NCBI GenBank assembly: GCA_905160935.1
Contig: CAJHZI010000806.1
Coordinates: 450,501-514,500, forward strand
Direction: 5' to 3'
DNA from: Enchytraeus crypticus
Lineage: Eukaryota; Annelida; Clitellata; Enchytraeida; Enchytraeidae
Length of the DNA stretch: 64,000 nucleotides
Shown here: positions 36,954-48,482 of the stretch, in pieces
Layout of the letters: each line of letters begins with the position of its first letter
How positions within the stretch are numbered: position 1 is the first letter of the stretch
Made by a program: the position numbers and the translations under genes
The notes under the pieces: model-generated
Told to the model about the DNA's origin: nothing
The model's database searches: none
Seen by the model: only the letters and a program-made list of their open reading frames with translations

Positions 36954-39900
36954 ATGACATCGAGCAAAACATTACAACTCCTAACGCATTCAGACGTGAA
37001 CGGCACAAACACATTTCTAGACGAGGTGACGTCCCAGTTTCTGACCTGTCGCCTCTGCTTTCAGCCCTACCGCCGCCCGCCTAAATCACTGCGCTGTCTG
37101 CACGCCTTCTGCGCGCCCTGCCTAGAGCGCCACCAAGACGCTACAGCGCCATCGCCCGGGCATGCCTCAAGTTTGCCCCGGCACGCCGCAGGTCCGCCCG
37201 GGCCTGTCTCTAGTTCGTTTGGGCATGCCTCAGGGTCGCTTGGGCTTGCCTCGAGGCCTTTCGGGATAGCCTCAACCTCGTATCGACGTTACGGTCAGTC
37301 TAAACGGCCTATTCACTCGGCCACCATCGTATGCCCGGTATGTTCTAGAACAACAGAGCTTCCCCCCGGTGGTGTATGTAGACTTCCTGATAACTCTCTT
37401 CTCGGTCAGCTCGGAGAGGTGGTTCATCGCTTGAAGGAAACTAGTGAAGTGGAAGACACTGCCGCTGATGGTGTCGCAGCCAAAGCATCCAGTCCGCTGT
37501 GCGACGTGTGCAGAAGTGTTCGGGGGAAGACATCGTCGTTGAGTAGAGTGACGCAGGATAAGGAGGATGCCGAGTATAGTAAGAAATACGGTAACCTAAG
37601 AACTACTTCGCGTTGTGAGAAGAAATCTGATGACGAAACTGACTCTGAAAGCTCTGATGAGAGCGACTGGAGGAGTAAATTGGAAAACAAAACTGTCGAC
37701 GAATGTTCGCTCAGCTTCAGAAACTCGTGGACAAATATTACGACAAGACGCGAGCCAACCAGGAAACGTAAGCGGAAATCACAAGGAACTTTCGAAAATC
37801 ATCGAGCTAGCTCTACGACTCTTGACGAGAGATTAGACAAAGATAGTAAAACAGCTGCTAGGGGTGCAGCTGCTGATGACAGCCGCTGCAGCAGCAGCAG
37901 TGGAGTCAGCGAAATCTCTGACGACGTCACCAACTCAGAGTCAGCTGTTGCCGTAGCTAAATGCATTGACTGCAACAAACTTCTCTGCGAGGACTGTAAA
38001 AGGCATCATCGACGCCTGTCGGTGACCAGCCTCCACAGTCTGGTGGATATAGAATGTAGCGGTGATGTGGAATGTCGTCGTCACGTAGGAGAACCTCTGC
38101 GCTACTACTGCCAGCCTTGCTCTGCGTGCATCTGCCTGCTCTGCACGCTGGACGAGCATCACCAGCACGAGGTGACCTCGCTGCAGGACGGCATGTCGCT
38201 TCATCGTTGCTTCCTCGTCCAGCTCGTCGACAGGTGTCGACAGAGGCGAGATCAGCTGAGGCAGCACCTAGAGGACGTCGAGAGGGCGGAGTCAGAGCGA
38301 CGAGAGACGCTGGCCGCTATACATAGGTCTGCAGAGTTTAGTCTTGACTAAGTTTAATCAATCAATCATTCAGTATGAATTTAACGTCCGGTTCCTAGCC
38401 ATAAGGCAATGTCAGGGACGTCTCTTTCAGACTCTACACAAACAAGCGCTAAAATACCACACGATGACGACTTAGTACATAGAGACCACAAGAGAAAGCG
38501 AGATCAGAACAGTGCATGTCAGAGATCAAAACAAGTCAAGCGGGATCTTTTTAAGTTAACTAAATTAACTGTATTAGCGCCTAATCTAACTATATACTTC
38601 TCTTTATCTAGATGCTTCTCCAGTACAATAAGCACAATGATCACGTTATCTAGTTAGTCACCTGACGATGCTAAGGGTTGTACGACTTTATTTCTTTTTG
38701 TCAGACTTTGTAAATCTTTACTTTTTCAGGAAAGGTTATAAGTTGAGTTCTTATAGTTACTTAATTTTACGTTTTGCTTTTTATTTTTAAACTGGTTTTG
38801 TAATATTGGTGTCTTGTTAATAACGTGTTTTGTTAATGTTGCTTCTTGTTTTGTTAAGGTGTCTTGATGTAATAACGTGTTGTTATCTAGATACGTCGTG
38901 CTTGATTTGATACGGTGTCTGCACAATATAAATAGGTGTCGTGCTGGATGTAATAAGGATAGATTGGATAATTAATGCTAGTTATCCAATACTCGTAACA
39001 CTCTATTTAACTAGACAGTCATCGTTCTGAACGCTACATCAATAGAAATTCGTAGATAAGTATGATACTAGCAGCATTGAACACTTTAAAGTATTATATT
39101 CTCTGTGCAGATCTGCTAACAGAGCTGTCGCTCAAATAAGAGAGAAAGAAGAAATGATGGTGGCTGAGGTGGAAAGTGAATACGGAGAAGACTTCGATGT
39201 TATCTTGGATGAACGTGCTTCCATTCTGGAAGACCTTAAAACCTTGGATAACATCTGCCATCTTGCCGAGGTCATTCTTGAAAACAATAGCGTGGAACTA
39301 CTTTTAATGAAAAGCGAAATGGAAGAAAAATGTGGAAAACTTCTGGAAAAAGAAATACATCCGCTCTCGTTAAGTCTTTCGGACTCTCGACCAAGGCATC
39401 TCTGCTTCACAAATGGAACCGGATTAGTTTTGTTTGGTAGCGTTTCTGCAACAGAAATGTCTGATGCAAGCACCGAAACGGAACTTAAATATTCTACTGA
39501 TGTTAGGAACGACCTTGACCTACCACCGGGAGCATCAGCGGGAGATAAGTCAGATCAGGTAGTGACTGGATCACTGCAATCATCTAATGGAATTAAAAAT
39601 TCTCAGAGTTGCCGAGCTCGGAGTCGAGTAGATGGGGAATTTGATAACAACAACTCTGTAGCTTTAGAGACAAATCTTACATTGGAATCAGAAAGGCTGT
39701 CTAAGCTGGACTATCTAAACTGTGCTATTGATAATGTTGTACTGACTAAAACCTATTACCAGAGGAGGAGGAATAACTTAACGGATCCGAGGCATAGATT
39801 CCAGGACTCAAATCCTAATGTAAAGATTTTAAAAGAGAATCAGACGATGGATGATGAGTCAGAATTCAGATCACGTGATGTCAGAGGAATTAGGCGAAAG

Positions 39901-42900
39901 ATTCGTTCGCAAAGTGAGAATAATAATTTGCAAGTTTCGCCCGTTTGCGAAGAAGATTTCCTGTCGGATTCATCAATTAACGAGGCCGATAAAGTAAATT
40001 CTGCTAACGATAAAGAAGCGAAGAAAAATCGCTGTGCTGCGGATGCAAGATTTGCTAACCTTTCGTCGTATCCGATAGATATCATTCTGGACACAGATTT
40101 TGTTCTTGAAATCGACGAAATCGACGAAGAGCTTGAAATAACGGAGAGCACGCTTCCATTTTATCCTAACGATCATTTTGTAGTTGACTCATCATTCATT
40201 CCTGAATCGAAAAGTTCTTCACTTGAAGGAAATAATGGAGGAGGTGGTCTTTATGTTATAGTGGCAGACGTACAAGTTGATGTGCCGTTGGAAACGTTCT
40301 ATGTCATCCTGGACGACGTTAGACCTGAGGGATTCAATTGCGAGAAAGTTGAATCTCGTAGAGCCGATACCTCTGCTAAAGACAATAACTTCAAAACAAA
40401 GATGGCGGATATCAAGATGGCGGAAATCAAGATGGCAGATGGTACTAAGTCGGACAATAATTCAAATAAATCAATTCAGTTATGTCACAGCTGTTTAAGC
40501 AAAATCGATTCCACGTCCGATAAGCTAACTAATTTATCCAACTGTAACATTAAGAGCGATCTCAAAGACTCCACTCTTTTATTAGAACAGAATGAAATTG
40601 TAGATGGATCAAAGGTAAACAATACTCTGGAAAAATCTGATACAGAAGTTGTCTCAAATCTAGTTACAAGCGTGATATTATGCGCCGACGATGATCTAAA
40701 ACCGTTACAATACTTTGATATTCAATCTCCCGAAGTGGAAAATGTAATTCTACGTCTAAGCGAAGGCAAAATAGAAAATACAACTTCTTCTAAAGCCGAC
40801 ATGTCGTCTCAAACGATAAACCAATACAACGGTAAACATGAAAGTAAAAGCACTTCGCAGCCTAAATCCGATTTCTGCGGAAATAATTTAGGATTAAGTG
40901 AAATAAATAGGATAGTAAATAGCAAAGAATTCAAGCGAATAAGCGAATTACTAAAGTATAATCCCTTGCAATCACGGCATAGTAGCTCGCTGCCAGGCGA
41001 ACTGAATATAATAACGCTGCTATCTTCTAGTGATGCTTTAATAAACACCACTTTTACTCGACTAGAAAGCACTCTAAAACAGTGTGAAATGGCAGAAGTT
41101 TCTGCGAAAGTGTCGGCTATCGCTAGTTATTCCACAAGCGAAGATCGTAGCATAGATGAGTCATCATTGAAAAACAGAGCTTCACGGAGTTCTATTTCGG
41201 ACGAAGATACGATGAAAGTTAACAGGAAAACTGAGCAAATATTAACAGAACTCTGCAAGGATTCTTCAGAATTATCTAATCCTGATATAAAACCAGACAG
41301 TATGTCCACGCACTTCACTGGGGGTCCGAAGAGTGGGAACTCTAGGGGCTGCACTGCAGACCCAGACTGTAGCAACAACAACAACACCGTCCTGCGTAGT
41401 AACACTAATCATGCCTCTTCTAATAAAAGCGAAATGAAGAATAAATGCAACAACGCTGAAGCCATTAACAATGATGACTGTAGCAGAAACGTCGACGACA
41501 ATGAAATACGAATTGACAAGAATTCAGTCGATGCCGGCATGTTAACGGAAGCCCTCGAATCTCACAGTGTAGGAATCGGTGAATTTAATTCTGTGACGTT
41601 GATCGACGTCACAACTAACACAGAAATTTCGATAAACGATGCAACAACCAGCACCGCTTCCATTCTTTTTAATGACGTAACAACGTCCACTGATGTCATA
41701 GCTTTAGATGCCGTCACAACATCCACAGACGTTAGAGATTGTACTGACGTCACAACATCTACTGACGAAACAGTTCTCAATGACGTCACAACATCCACTG
41801 ACGTCATAGCTTTAAATGACGTCACAACATCTACTGACGTAATAGTTCTCAATGACGTCACAACATCTACTGACGAAACAGCTCTCAATGACGTCACGAC
41901 ATCTACCGATATAACCTGCAATGACGCAACAACGTCAACTGAAGTAACAGAGTGTGCTGACAACACGACCTCTACTGACGTCATTGTGACGTCAGACGTG
42001 GGATGCGGGGTTGGTATAGTAACGTGCGAATGTGTTGGAACGCTTACGGAACAAAGTTTATCGCAAAATATTTGTAGTGTAGAATCTAAAATGCTACTTA
42101 ATGATAATTTCTCAACAATAGACGGAGCGAATGAGCAAACATCAGCGTTAAACATCTCATCGATTTATTCTACATCGTTACTCAGAGAAGATTTCAAAAC
42201 TGTTTCAAATGGAAAACATCCTTGTCTTATTGCATCAGATGGAAAAGATCCTGGTCTTATTGCATCAGATGGAAAAGACTCAAGTCGCACTCTGGCGAAT
42301 GAAAATGACTTTGGTAATAATTCATCAGGTGTTCCTCCAATGAACGGAAAGACATCTTCTTCTGAAATGGCACATATGTCAGACCATCCTCGTTCACAGA
42401 CTGTTGAGCACAGGGTGAGATCAAGCGCCAATAAGGTGGAGTATCCAATGGTAAGGTTCACCTGTGAGTCCGAGCTGGGAAGTGATGCCAGAGTTGACTG
42501 GGAAGGAAGTGACTTGGACGAGGCAATGATTCAAGCCATACCGGAAGTTGCCGTTGTAACACCGGAAGTAGTTTTCGCTCAACCGGATGCAGTTAGTTCA
42601 AAATCGCGAGATAACGGTATAGAATATGATGGAATTAGGTCTGTTGTAACAGAGAAGAGTGTTGATTTAAATCATATCGAGATGAATGGATCAATCGAGA
42701 ATATAGATCGTTTTCTGGAGGTTAGTTTTGAAGGCAGACAAACTGATAATATTCAAGAAGTCACCAAGCGAAATGAAGATCAAGAAACAGATGGAATTCG
42801 CTGCGAGGTATTAGCGAAAAGACTTGATTTGAGAAGAACTGTGCACATATTTGAGCTTTCAGAGTTTGATGAAGACAGCGAGACAGAAGAAGAAGATGAA

Positions 42901-44724
42901 GGAGAAGATAAAGAAAAAGAAGAAGATGAAGAAGAAGATTTGTACAGTTCATGCCTTGCGCTGAATGATCAAGATCTTTCTCAGGCTCCACATGCTGAGA
43001 AGAGTTCAGCACTATCACAGGGTTCAAGCGAAGATGTAACTTCGGTTCTAACTCAGGCCTTCATTGCATCACCTCTAGTACCTTCAGAAGCTTCAGATCC
43101 TCCAGTGCCTCCAGTACCTTCAGAACCTTCCGTACCTTCAGAACATTCTGCAGTCACAAGTCAACGTTATGAAGAATGTATGGAGGAAAATTGTTTTGAG
43201 CAAATCGAAGGGATGATCATCTCAACTGAAGACATCACCAGAGATGGAACGCTCAGCCCAATTCAGGAGGAAACCAAGGAAATAGTTTCGTCTACTGACT
43301 CACAGGCTGTTAACCACTCTTATTCACCGTGCATGGAAGAAAGCACACTCGATTTCAAATCAGCGATAGATGACAAATACCCATCTGATTCTAATAGCGT
43401 ATCCAGTTGTTCATCTTCTGCGTCTTCCAGTGTGTCTCATGTAATAGAACAGAGTGACTTAACGTTAAGTCAATTGTATGTATCTAAAGGACTGGGAGAG
43501 CAAGTTTCAACAGGCTCAAGAGCTTCATATGATCAAAACACTGGGCAAACCTTGGATAGTAAGAGGTTTGCTGAGTCACAAGGGTCATACTCAGATCTGG
43601 TGCTTTTAACCGATTTGCCATCATTTCTCGCTCTAGCTGATCGAACTTTTTCTGCGTCGACCTCTGATATACCAACCAATCAGGTGGCTTCTAGTTATCA
43701 CGTGATACGGCTCATCAAATCAGATGAGTCATTGAATAAAAGATGGAGGATAGGGCGGGGCTTATCAAACAGCGAATCTCGACTTCAAAGTTGTGGAATT
43801 TCCCCAAGAATCAGTAGGGAAAGAACCCAAAGAATCAGTAAGGAAAAGGAATCGATTGACTCAGAAATTATTAAAACTGGAAATGCCGCAGAAAGATTTC
43901 CAAATACAGCGTTAACCTACGCAGGGTTTTTCTCTGACGATTCTATTTACGAGTACGATGCCGTCAGTGGCAGCCTCAGAGTTCTAGAAGACGACGAAAA
44001 CTTTCAAAGTGTTACCTCTCTAGCCGACAACAGCCAGTCAAGGGATAAACTTGATCAGTTAGGTCTAGTAGACGTGGCACCGTCTCAAAACTCCAACGAC
44101 GACGACTCGACTAGAACTGAAAATGTTTCAAGCAGCATTAGCCGGACATCAGTAACAACAGAGCAGGTTTTAGGTGAAATAGCCTTTCCGCGTCATCCTG
44201 ACGGTAGTTCACTGAGAAAATGTCTACAGAAACCAAAACTGTTCATCAGCGCTCTGTTTGATTTGTTAACAATTTCTCCCACCTGTGAACTCAGCGATCA
44301 GTATAACGGCGTGGAAATGGATCGTAGGGACGAAGCTTTTGATTCAAAATTACCGCAAGAAAATTGCGAATTGTCTTCGAAAGATTCAATATACAGTTGC
44401 GAGGATTTGCGCTTGGTTGCTGAAAATGATGAATCAATCAAAAGTTGTGGAGAAATTAAGTTAGGAAACGAGTTGTTGGACAGATATCTGCAGATTTCTC
44501 AATCCCTGAGTGAAAAAAGCGCGAGTAACAAGTCAGAAACTGACGTGGATACAAGTCTGGCATCAATCAATCAATCAATCAAGCAATCTGGAGAGAAAAT
44601 TCATTGTTTAGATAGCACAAATCATGCGACTAAATTTTCCACACCAAAGTTTAACGTCAGAGTTCATAAACTGAACGTTTTGAAACGACTGGACGGCTAT
44701 GAAGATGATTGTAATAAAGACTGA
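36954..44724 (+). CDS. Giant RING/B-box/coiled-coil (TRIM-type) protein, two exons
   Basis: Exons 36954-38326 and 39111-44724, joined through a split Arg codon (AG|A), encode about 2,328 residues; TRIM proteins usually have 400-800. Visible in order: RING with C32, C35, C48, H50, C53, C56 then C127, C130; a B-box 1-like set C183, C186 then C337, C340, C345, C348, H352, H361; B-box 2 with C374, H377, C386, C389, C394, C397, H402, H405; coiled coil about 410-545, crossing the intron. The rest is Ser/Thr/Asp/Glu-rich and looks disordered. It includes a DVTTSTD repeat (about residues 1285-1420) and an acidic run near 1710-1735. I see no NHL, B30.2 or filamin domain. A basic KRKRK patch near 271 could be a nuclear signal. 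The likely role is E3 ubiquitin ligase, from family knowledge; substrates are unknown. The first ATG follows an in-frame non-coding stretch. The exon join is inferred from frame and coiled-coil continuity. Confidence 0.83.
41590..41995 (+). repeat. Coding minisatellite (DVTTSTD) in the TRIM-type gene
   Basis: About 13 copies of a roughly 33-nt coding unit GACGTCACAACATCTACT with a variable spacer. Eight contain the full octamer TGACGTCA (41745, 41781, 41799, 41817, 41853, 41889, 41976, 41987). Confidence 0.93.
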
Positions 44725-44811
44725 CTTATAACTTCCTATAGGCCTATGTTACAGTTATTAATACATTAATTACTGAAATATAAAGTAATTTAATTATTAT
44801 ACTTCTATAGA

Positions 44812-44817
44812 AATAAA
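44812..44817 (+). promoter_or_regulatory. Probable poly(A) signal of the TRIM-type gene
   Basis: AATAAA lies about 90 nt downstream of the stop codon at 44722, which would give a very short 3' UTR. Confidence 0.55.
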
Positions 44818-44829
44818 GTTAATTGTAAT

Positions 44830-45386
44830 TTAAATTTCCCTTATTTAAGACTCACTGAAACAGTATATATTATTTATAAGTTAATTGAACGGGAATTTCT
44901 GAAGCTGGCTTTAATAATTTATGTTAAGATGTGATACTGTGAATATCAGTGTAGCTATTTTAGAATCACGATAAATCAGTATGCTTTCATTTTAATTTTA
45001 GTTTAACTCAATTATTTTCTTCACATTGTCGGACTTCGCGTCATAGAACTTAATGTTGTCACGGATGATAATAGCACTATGACTGTGATTTTGTTGTGAT
45101 TAATGATTCGTAATAAATTAGTATTGCAGCTACGCACTAGTCTGCTGACAGCTTATTTATTATAATTAGCGCTGTTTTAGTAAATTTGTCGAGTGATTAA
45201 CGTGCCAGGCTTTGACTCCAACGGTACCAGGTTCAAAACTAACTGCTTCCTGACTGTTCATGCGAAGTGACTCAATTATCGTGTAACCTTAGTTTCTAGC
45301 CTGAAATCCGAACCTGAAATTTCAATAATTTTCCAATAGGACGCATTGAAATAAGTTTCAAGGTGGATAGTATTTATAAATATTTT

Positions 45387-45431
<45 letters not shown>

Positions 45432-46190
45432 AGAAAGATACAAAAAAGAAAGAGAGAAAGAAGGAGAGAAAGAAAGAGAGAGAGAGAGAGGCTTATTGGT
45501 AACGCAGGCCTTCCATAGAGATTTGAATAAAGCGGTACATGTACATGTACGTGCGGGAAAAACGTCAATTATTAATTTATTAGCGACCACAATTCTGATT
45601 GAATTGAAGAAAACGAGAGGTCAGGTTTAAATTAGCCAAAGAAATAATTTAATATTTGTTAGAAATCTTGAGCTGTTTTGAGGTTTAGGCTTAGTTTTGA
45701 GATAGGATTATGGATAGGACGATATTATGGGTTGGTGCTAGGACCATATTTAAGGCTGGTGAACTTTTAAAATACGGTCAACTCAGGATGTTATTTGATC
45801 GTCAGTGATTTATTTTCAATATTCAAATCTTCAGAAATTTCCTAAACTAACATGATATTGTGTAGTAACATTATTCATAGGTTTTTTCTAAGTTTATTTT
45901 AAGCGAAATTCAACTGAAATTTGCTCAGTGACATGATAGAGTCAGGCTTATGACTCTATCCAGTATCATTAGTTACTGATAATATTGACGTGCATTCTAA
46001 CAAGTACCTATTCATTATGTACTTATTATTCTTCATGTTTCAAACGATATACACCTAGAAAAGAACATATAGGGAGTAAGAAGCAAATATTCATGAACAC
46101 AAAGAGCTTATGCTCTGTAAAATACCTCAGAAAGAAGAAAAGTAACAGAGGAAGATAGATGAAGATAAAAAAGAACTAGATGCAAATAAT
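44830..46190. other. Intergenic, no gene recognised
   Basis: Contains a GA tract (45389-45490), a foldback-like pair near 45742-45775 and a 10-bp hairpin at 45935-45960. Confidence 0.45.
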
Positions 46191-46194
46191 TTGT

Positions 46195-46345
46195 GTGATT
46201 TTCTTTGGACTGATTTTATGAATTTTGGAAATTGCACCGTTTTTGGACCTTCTTTTTGCTCGCCAGCTTGATTTTGTCTCAATAGTGCTCGATGTTGTCA
46301 ATGATAACTGTACATGTAGTAATCTAATTGTTGTAATTATTATTA
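46195..46345 (+). mobile_element. Dispersed repeat family F
   Basis: Nearly the same as 1446-1610 over the TTGCACCGTTTTTGGACCTT and CAATAGTGCTCGATGTTGTC blocks. Confidence 0.72.
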
Positions 46346-46439
46346 ACTAATTAAGAACAAAAATATTCAAACAGTCATAAATAATTACAATACAATACAA
46401 TATGCATGAACCCTTTTATTAATTTTTTAAAATTACATT

Positions 46440-46735
46440 TATTTACACACATGTCATACGCATGCGCAGTAGTTTCCTTTCTTGGTTGCTGTTTTTTTAG
46501 TTATCATTATTTTCTCTTTTTTTCCCTCTATGATTATTATTAATCTTTGCCTTTTGTTGGTGCTTCAATAGCAGCCGGCGCGAATTTAAGAATAACCTTC
46601 AACACCCTGGAACATTTTCATTCAAAGCTGTCAACACTCGCAATTCCTAGGTGGTCACCCAACTATGTACTAATCGCGCGCAACGTGGCTTTACATCATT
46701 CTATTGACGCGCACCTTAACTGAGTGCGATAAATC
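46440..46735 (-). mobile_element. Candidate 5S rRNA-derived SINE
   Basis: The minus strand contains AGTACATAGTTGGGTGACCA, which resembles the 3' promoter part of 5S rRNA (AGTACTTGGATGGGTGACC), preceded by TAAAGCCACGTTG. The body continues to a distal ATGCGTATGACATGTGTG-like end. Confidence 0.6.
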
Positions 46736-47557
46736 CCGTCCCCTTTTAAGATTAAAAATACATGGAACCAGTACATAAAAAATTGTGAAACGAAATAACT
46801 GTTCTAGTCTTTCTTCTAAATAAGAATGGCTTAGACCTATTGTTTTAGCCTTAATTTTAACGCTAAAGCCTAATTTAGTATCAGTTTCATGTATCGAAAG
46901 CACATCAGTGACGGCTATTCACAAAAATTCGAAAAATTAAAACTAAATGACGAAATTCACAAAAAATAAGTGATCGGAATTTTAAAGGATTGTTCAGATT
47001 TAAAGCAGAAATGAGCCACTAATTGGTGGCCCATATATTGTAGTTACTGTACCAGGTTTGCTATAACCTATAATTTACATTACATGACATTCACGTTTCG
47101 ATTTCTATTCCTATTAGTAATTGTAAAGATATAATCTACATACGCATACTTCATTAGAATTAGACTGACGCAGTTCCGGTTGTTAAAATTACCCCTTGCA
47201 TAATGAACAAACCCGAAGACCCGTCGAGCTACCGACACAATGACTTAGGTTAAGTCCGGGTCATCTAAGTCACCGGACAAGGTTCAGGGCTTCATCCGGT
47301 TCAGCTATCAATCAACGAGTCACTAGGGTATATATATATATAAAAGTGCCGCTATAAAAAGTGGTGTTTATCTGTATATGTGCAGAAGTTGAGTTATAAC
47401 TTTGAAAATGAATTATTACTGAATAAATAATTACTATTAATAATAGGCTAATATAGTTGTTTACGATAAAAGTTTAATATTACACTTAACTTCTTCTATA
47501 TTCAAGGTAGGTCTATGAAACTATCCATGAAACGCTGTATTGCATTAATAGTTTCAC

Positions 47558-47718
47558 TGGCTGGAGCCAGTGGCGATGTCGGTAAGATACTCGACTGCGG
47601 ATCAGTACGTGCGGGGTTCAAATCCTGGGCTCGTCCGTCACTGACATCGCTTTCGAGTGTCGACATCGCTTTCGAGCTAATGTTAACGTCAGTTAACATT
47701 AGCTTTACCAGCTTTTTA
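47558..47718 (+). mobile_element. SINE family B with internal duplication
   Basis: Complete copy; the CATCGCTTTCGAG segment of its tail is duplicated (about 47647 and 47665). Confidence 0.84.
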
Positions 47719-47824
47719 TATTTCTATAACTTACAATAAGTATATATTAACGATAAGTTTGGTGGCAGCTAAAAATATTTTACGAACTATTATATACATG
47801 CAAAGAGCTGGATTTTAGAATAGT

Positions 47825-48012
47825 GCGAAAATTATAATGTCATAAGCAGAATTCCTCAAGAATAATGGTGTATCAAAAGGAAATATTAAGGAATGTTATA
47901 GATAGATGATTCAAAGATCCACTCGAATGTGGACATGAAGAGGAAAACGGAAGATAAAGATGAGTGGAGGCGTTATATACCATGGACCTGCCAGTAGGCA
48001 GTGCACAAAGAG
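47825..48012 (+). mobile_element. LINE 3'-end fragment (same family)
   Basis: Runs from the CATAAGCAGAATTCC segment to GCAGTGCACAAAGAGAGAG. It sits about 470 bp upstream of the P450 start. Confidence 0.82.
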
Positions 48013-48482
48013 AGAGCCAATTAACGCATCAATCGTTGAGCATACTTACCGTCCATCAAGACTACTGTTAATAACAACAGATAAAATTATTTCTGTAGTT
48101 AAAGTATTAGTTTGCAAGTATCTCAGACTAAACAGATGCCTTTTCAACTTACTTCTCTATCTATTGACCAATAAGTGTCACTTTATTTATGTATTTATTA
48201 GCAACGGTCAGTTACTGACGTTGGAATTGAGAGCTAAGTGAACGGTCACAAATTGTTGACCCCCTTGTAATATATCTACAGATCTTCTAGTATATAATAA
48301 GTGCCCCAATCGGGTGAAAAAAAAAAAAAAAAAAAGAGAGCTAGAGGAACACAGTTTCCCTGCGTTCCTCCACATTAATCGCTGGCAACGAATGCACTAT
48401 TTCGAAAATTAAAAAGAATTTAATTTTGACTGTTATCCCGTTGCAGCTTATATCAGCGCCACGTGATTACTTCCATGTAAAT

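Noticed and set aside
41562..42155. 197-codon minus-strand frame opposite the TRIM tail
   Set aside because: Mirror of the coding repeat; no independent support. Mentioned only as a consequence of the repeat.
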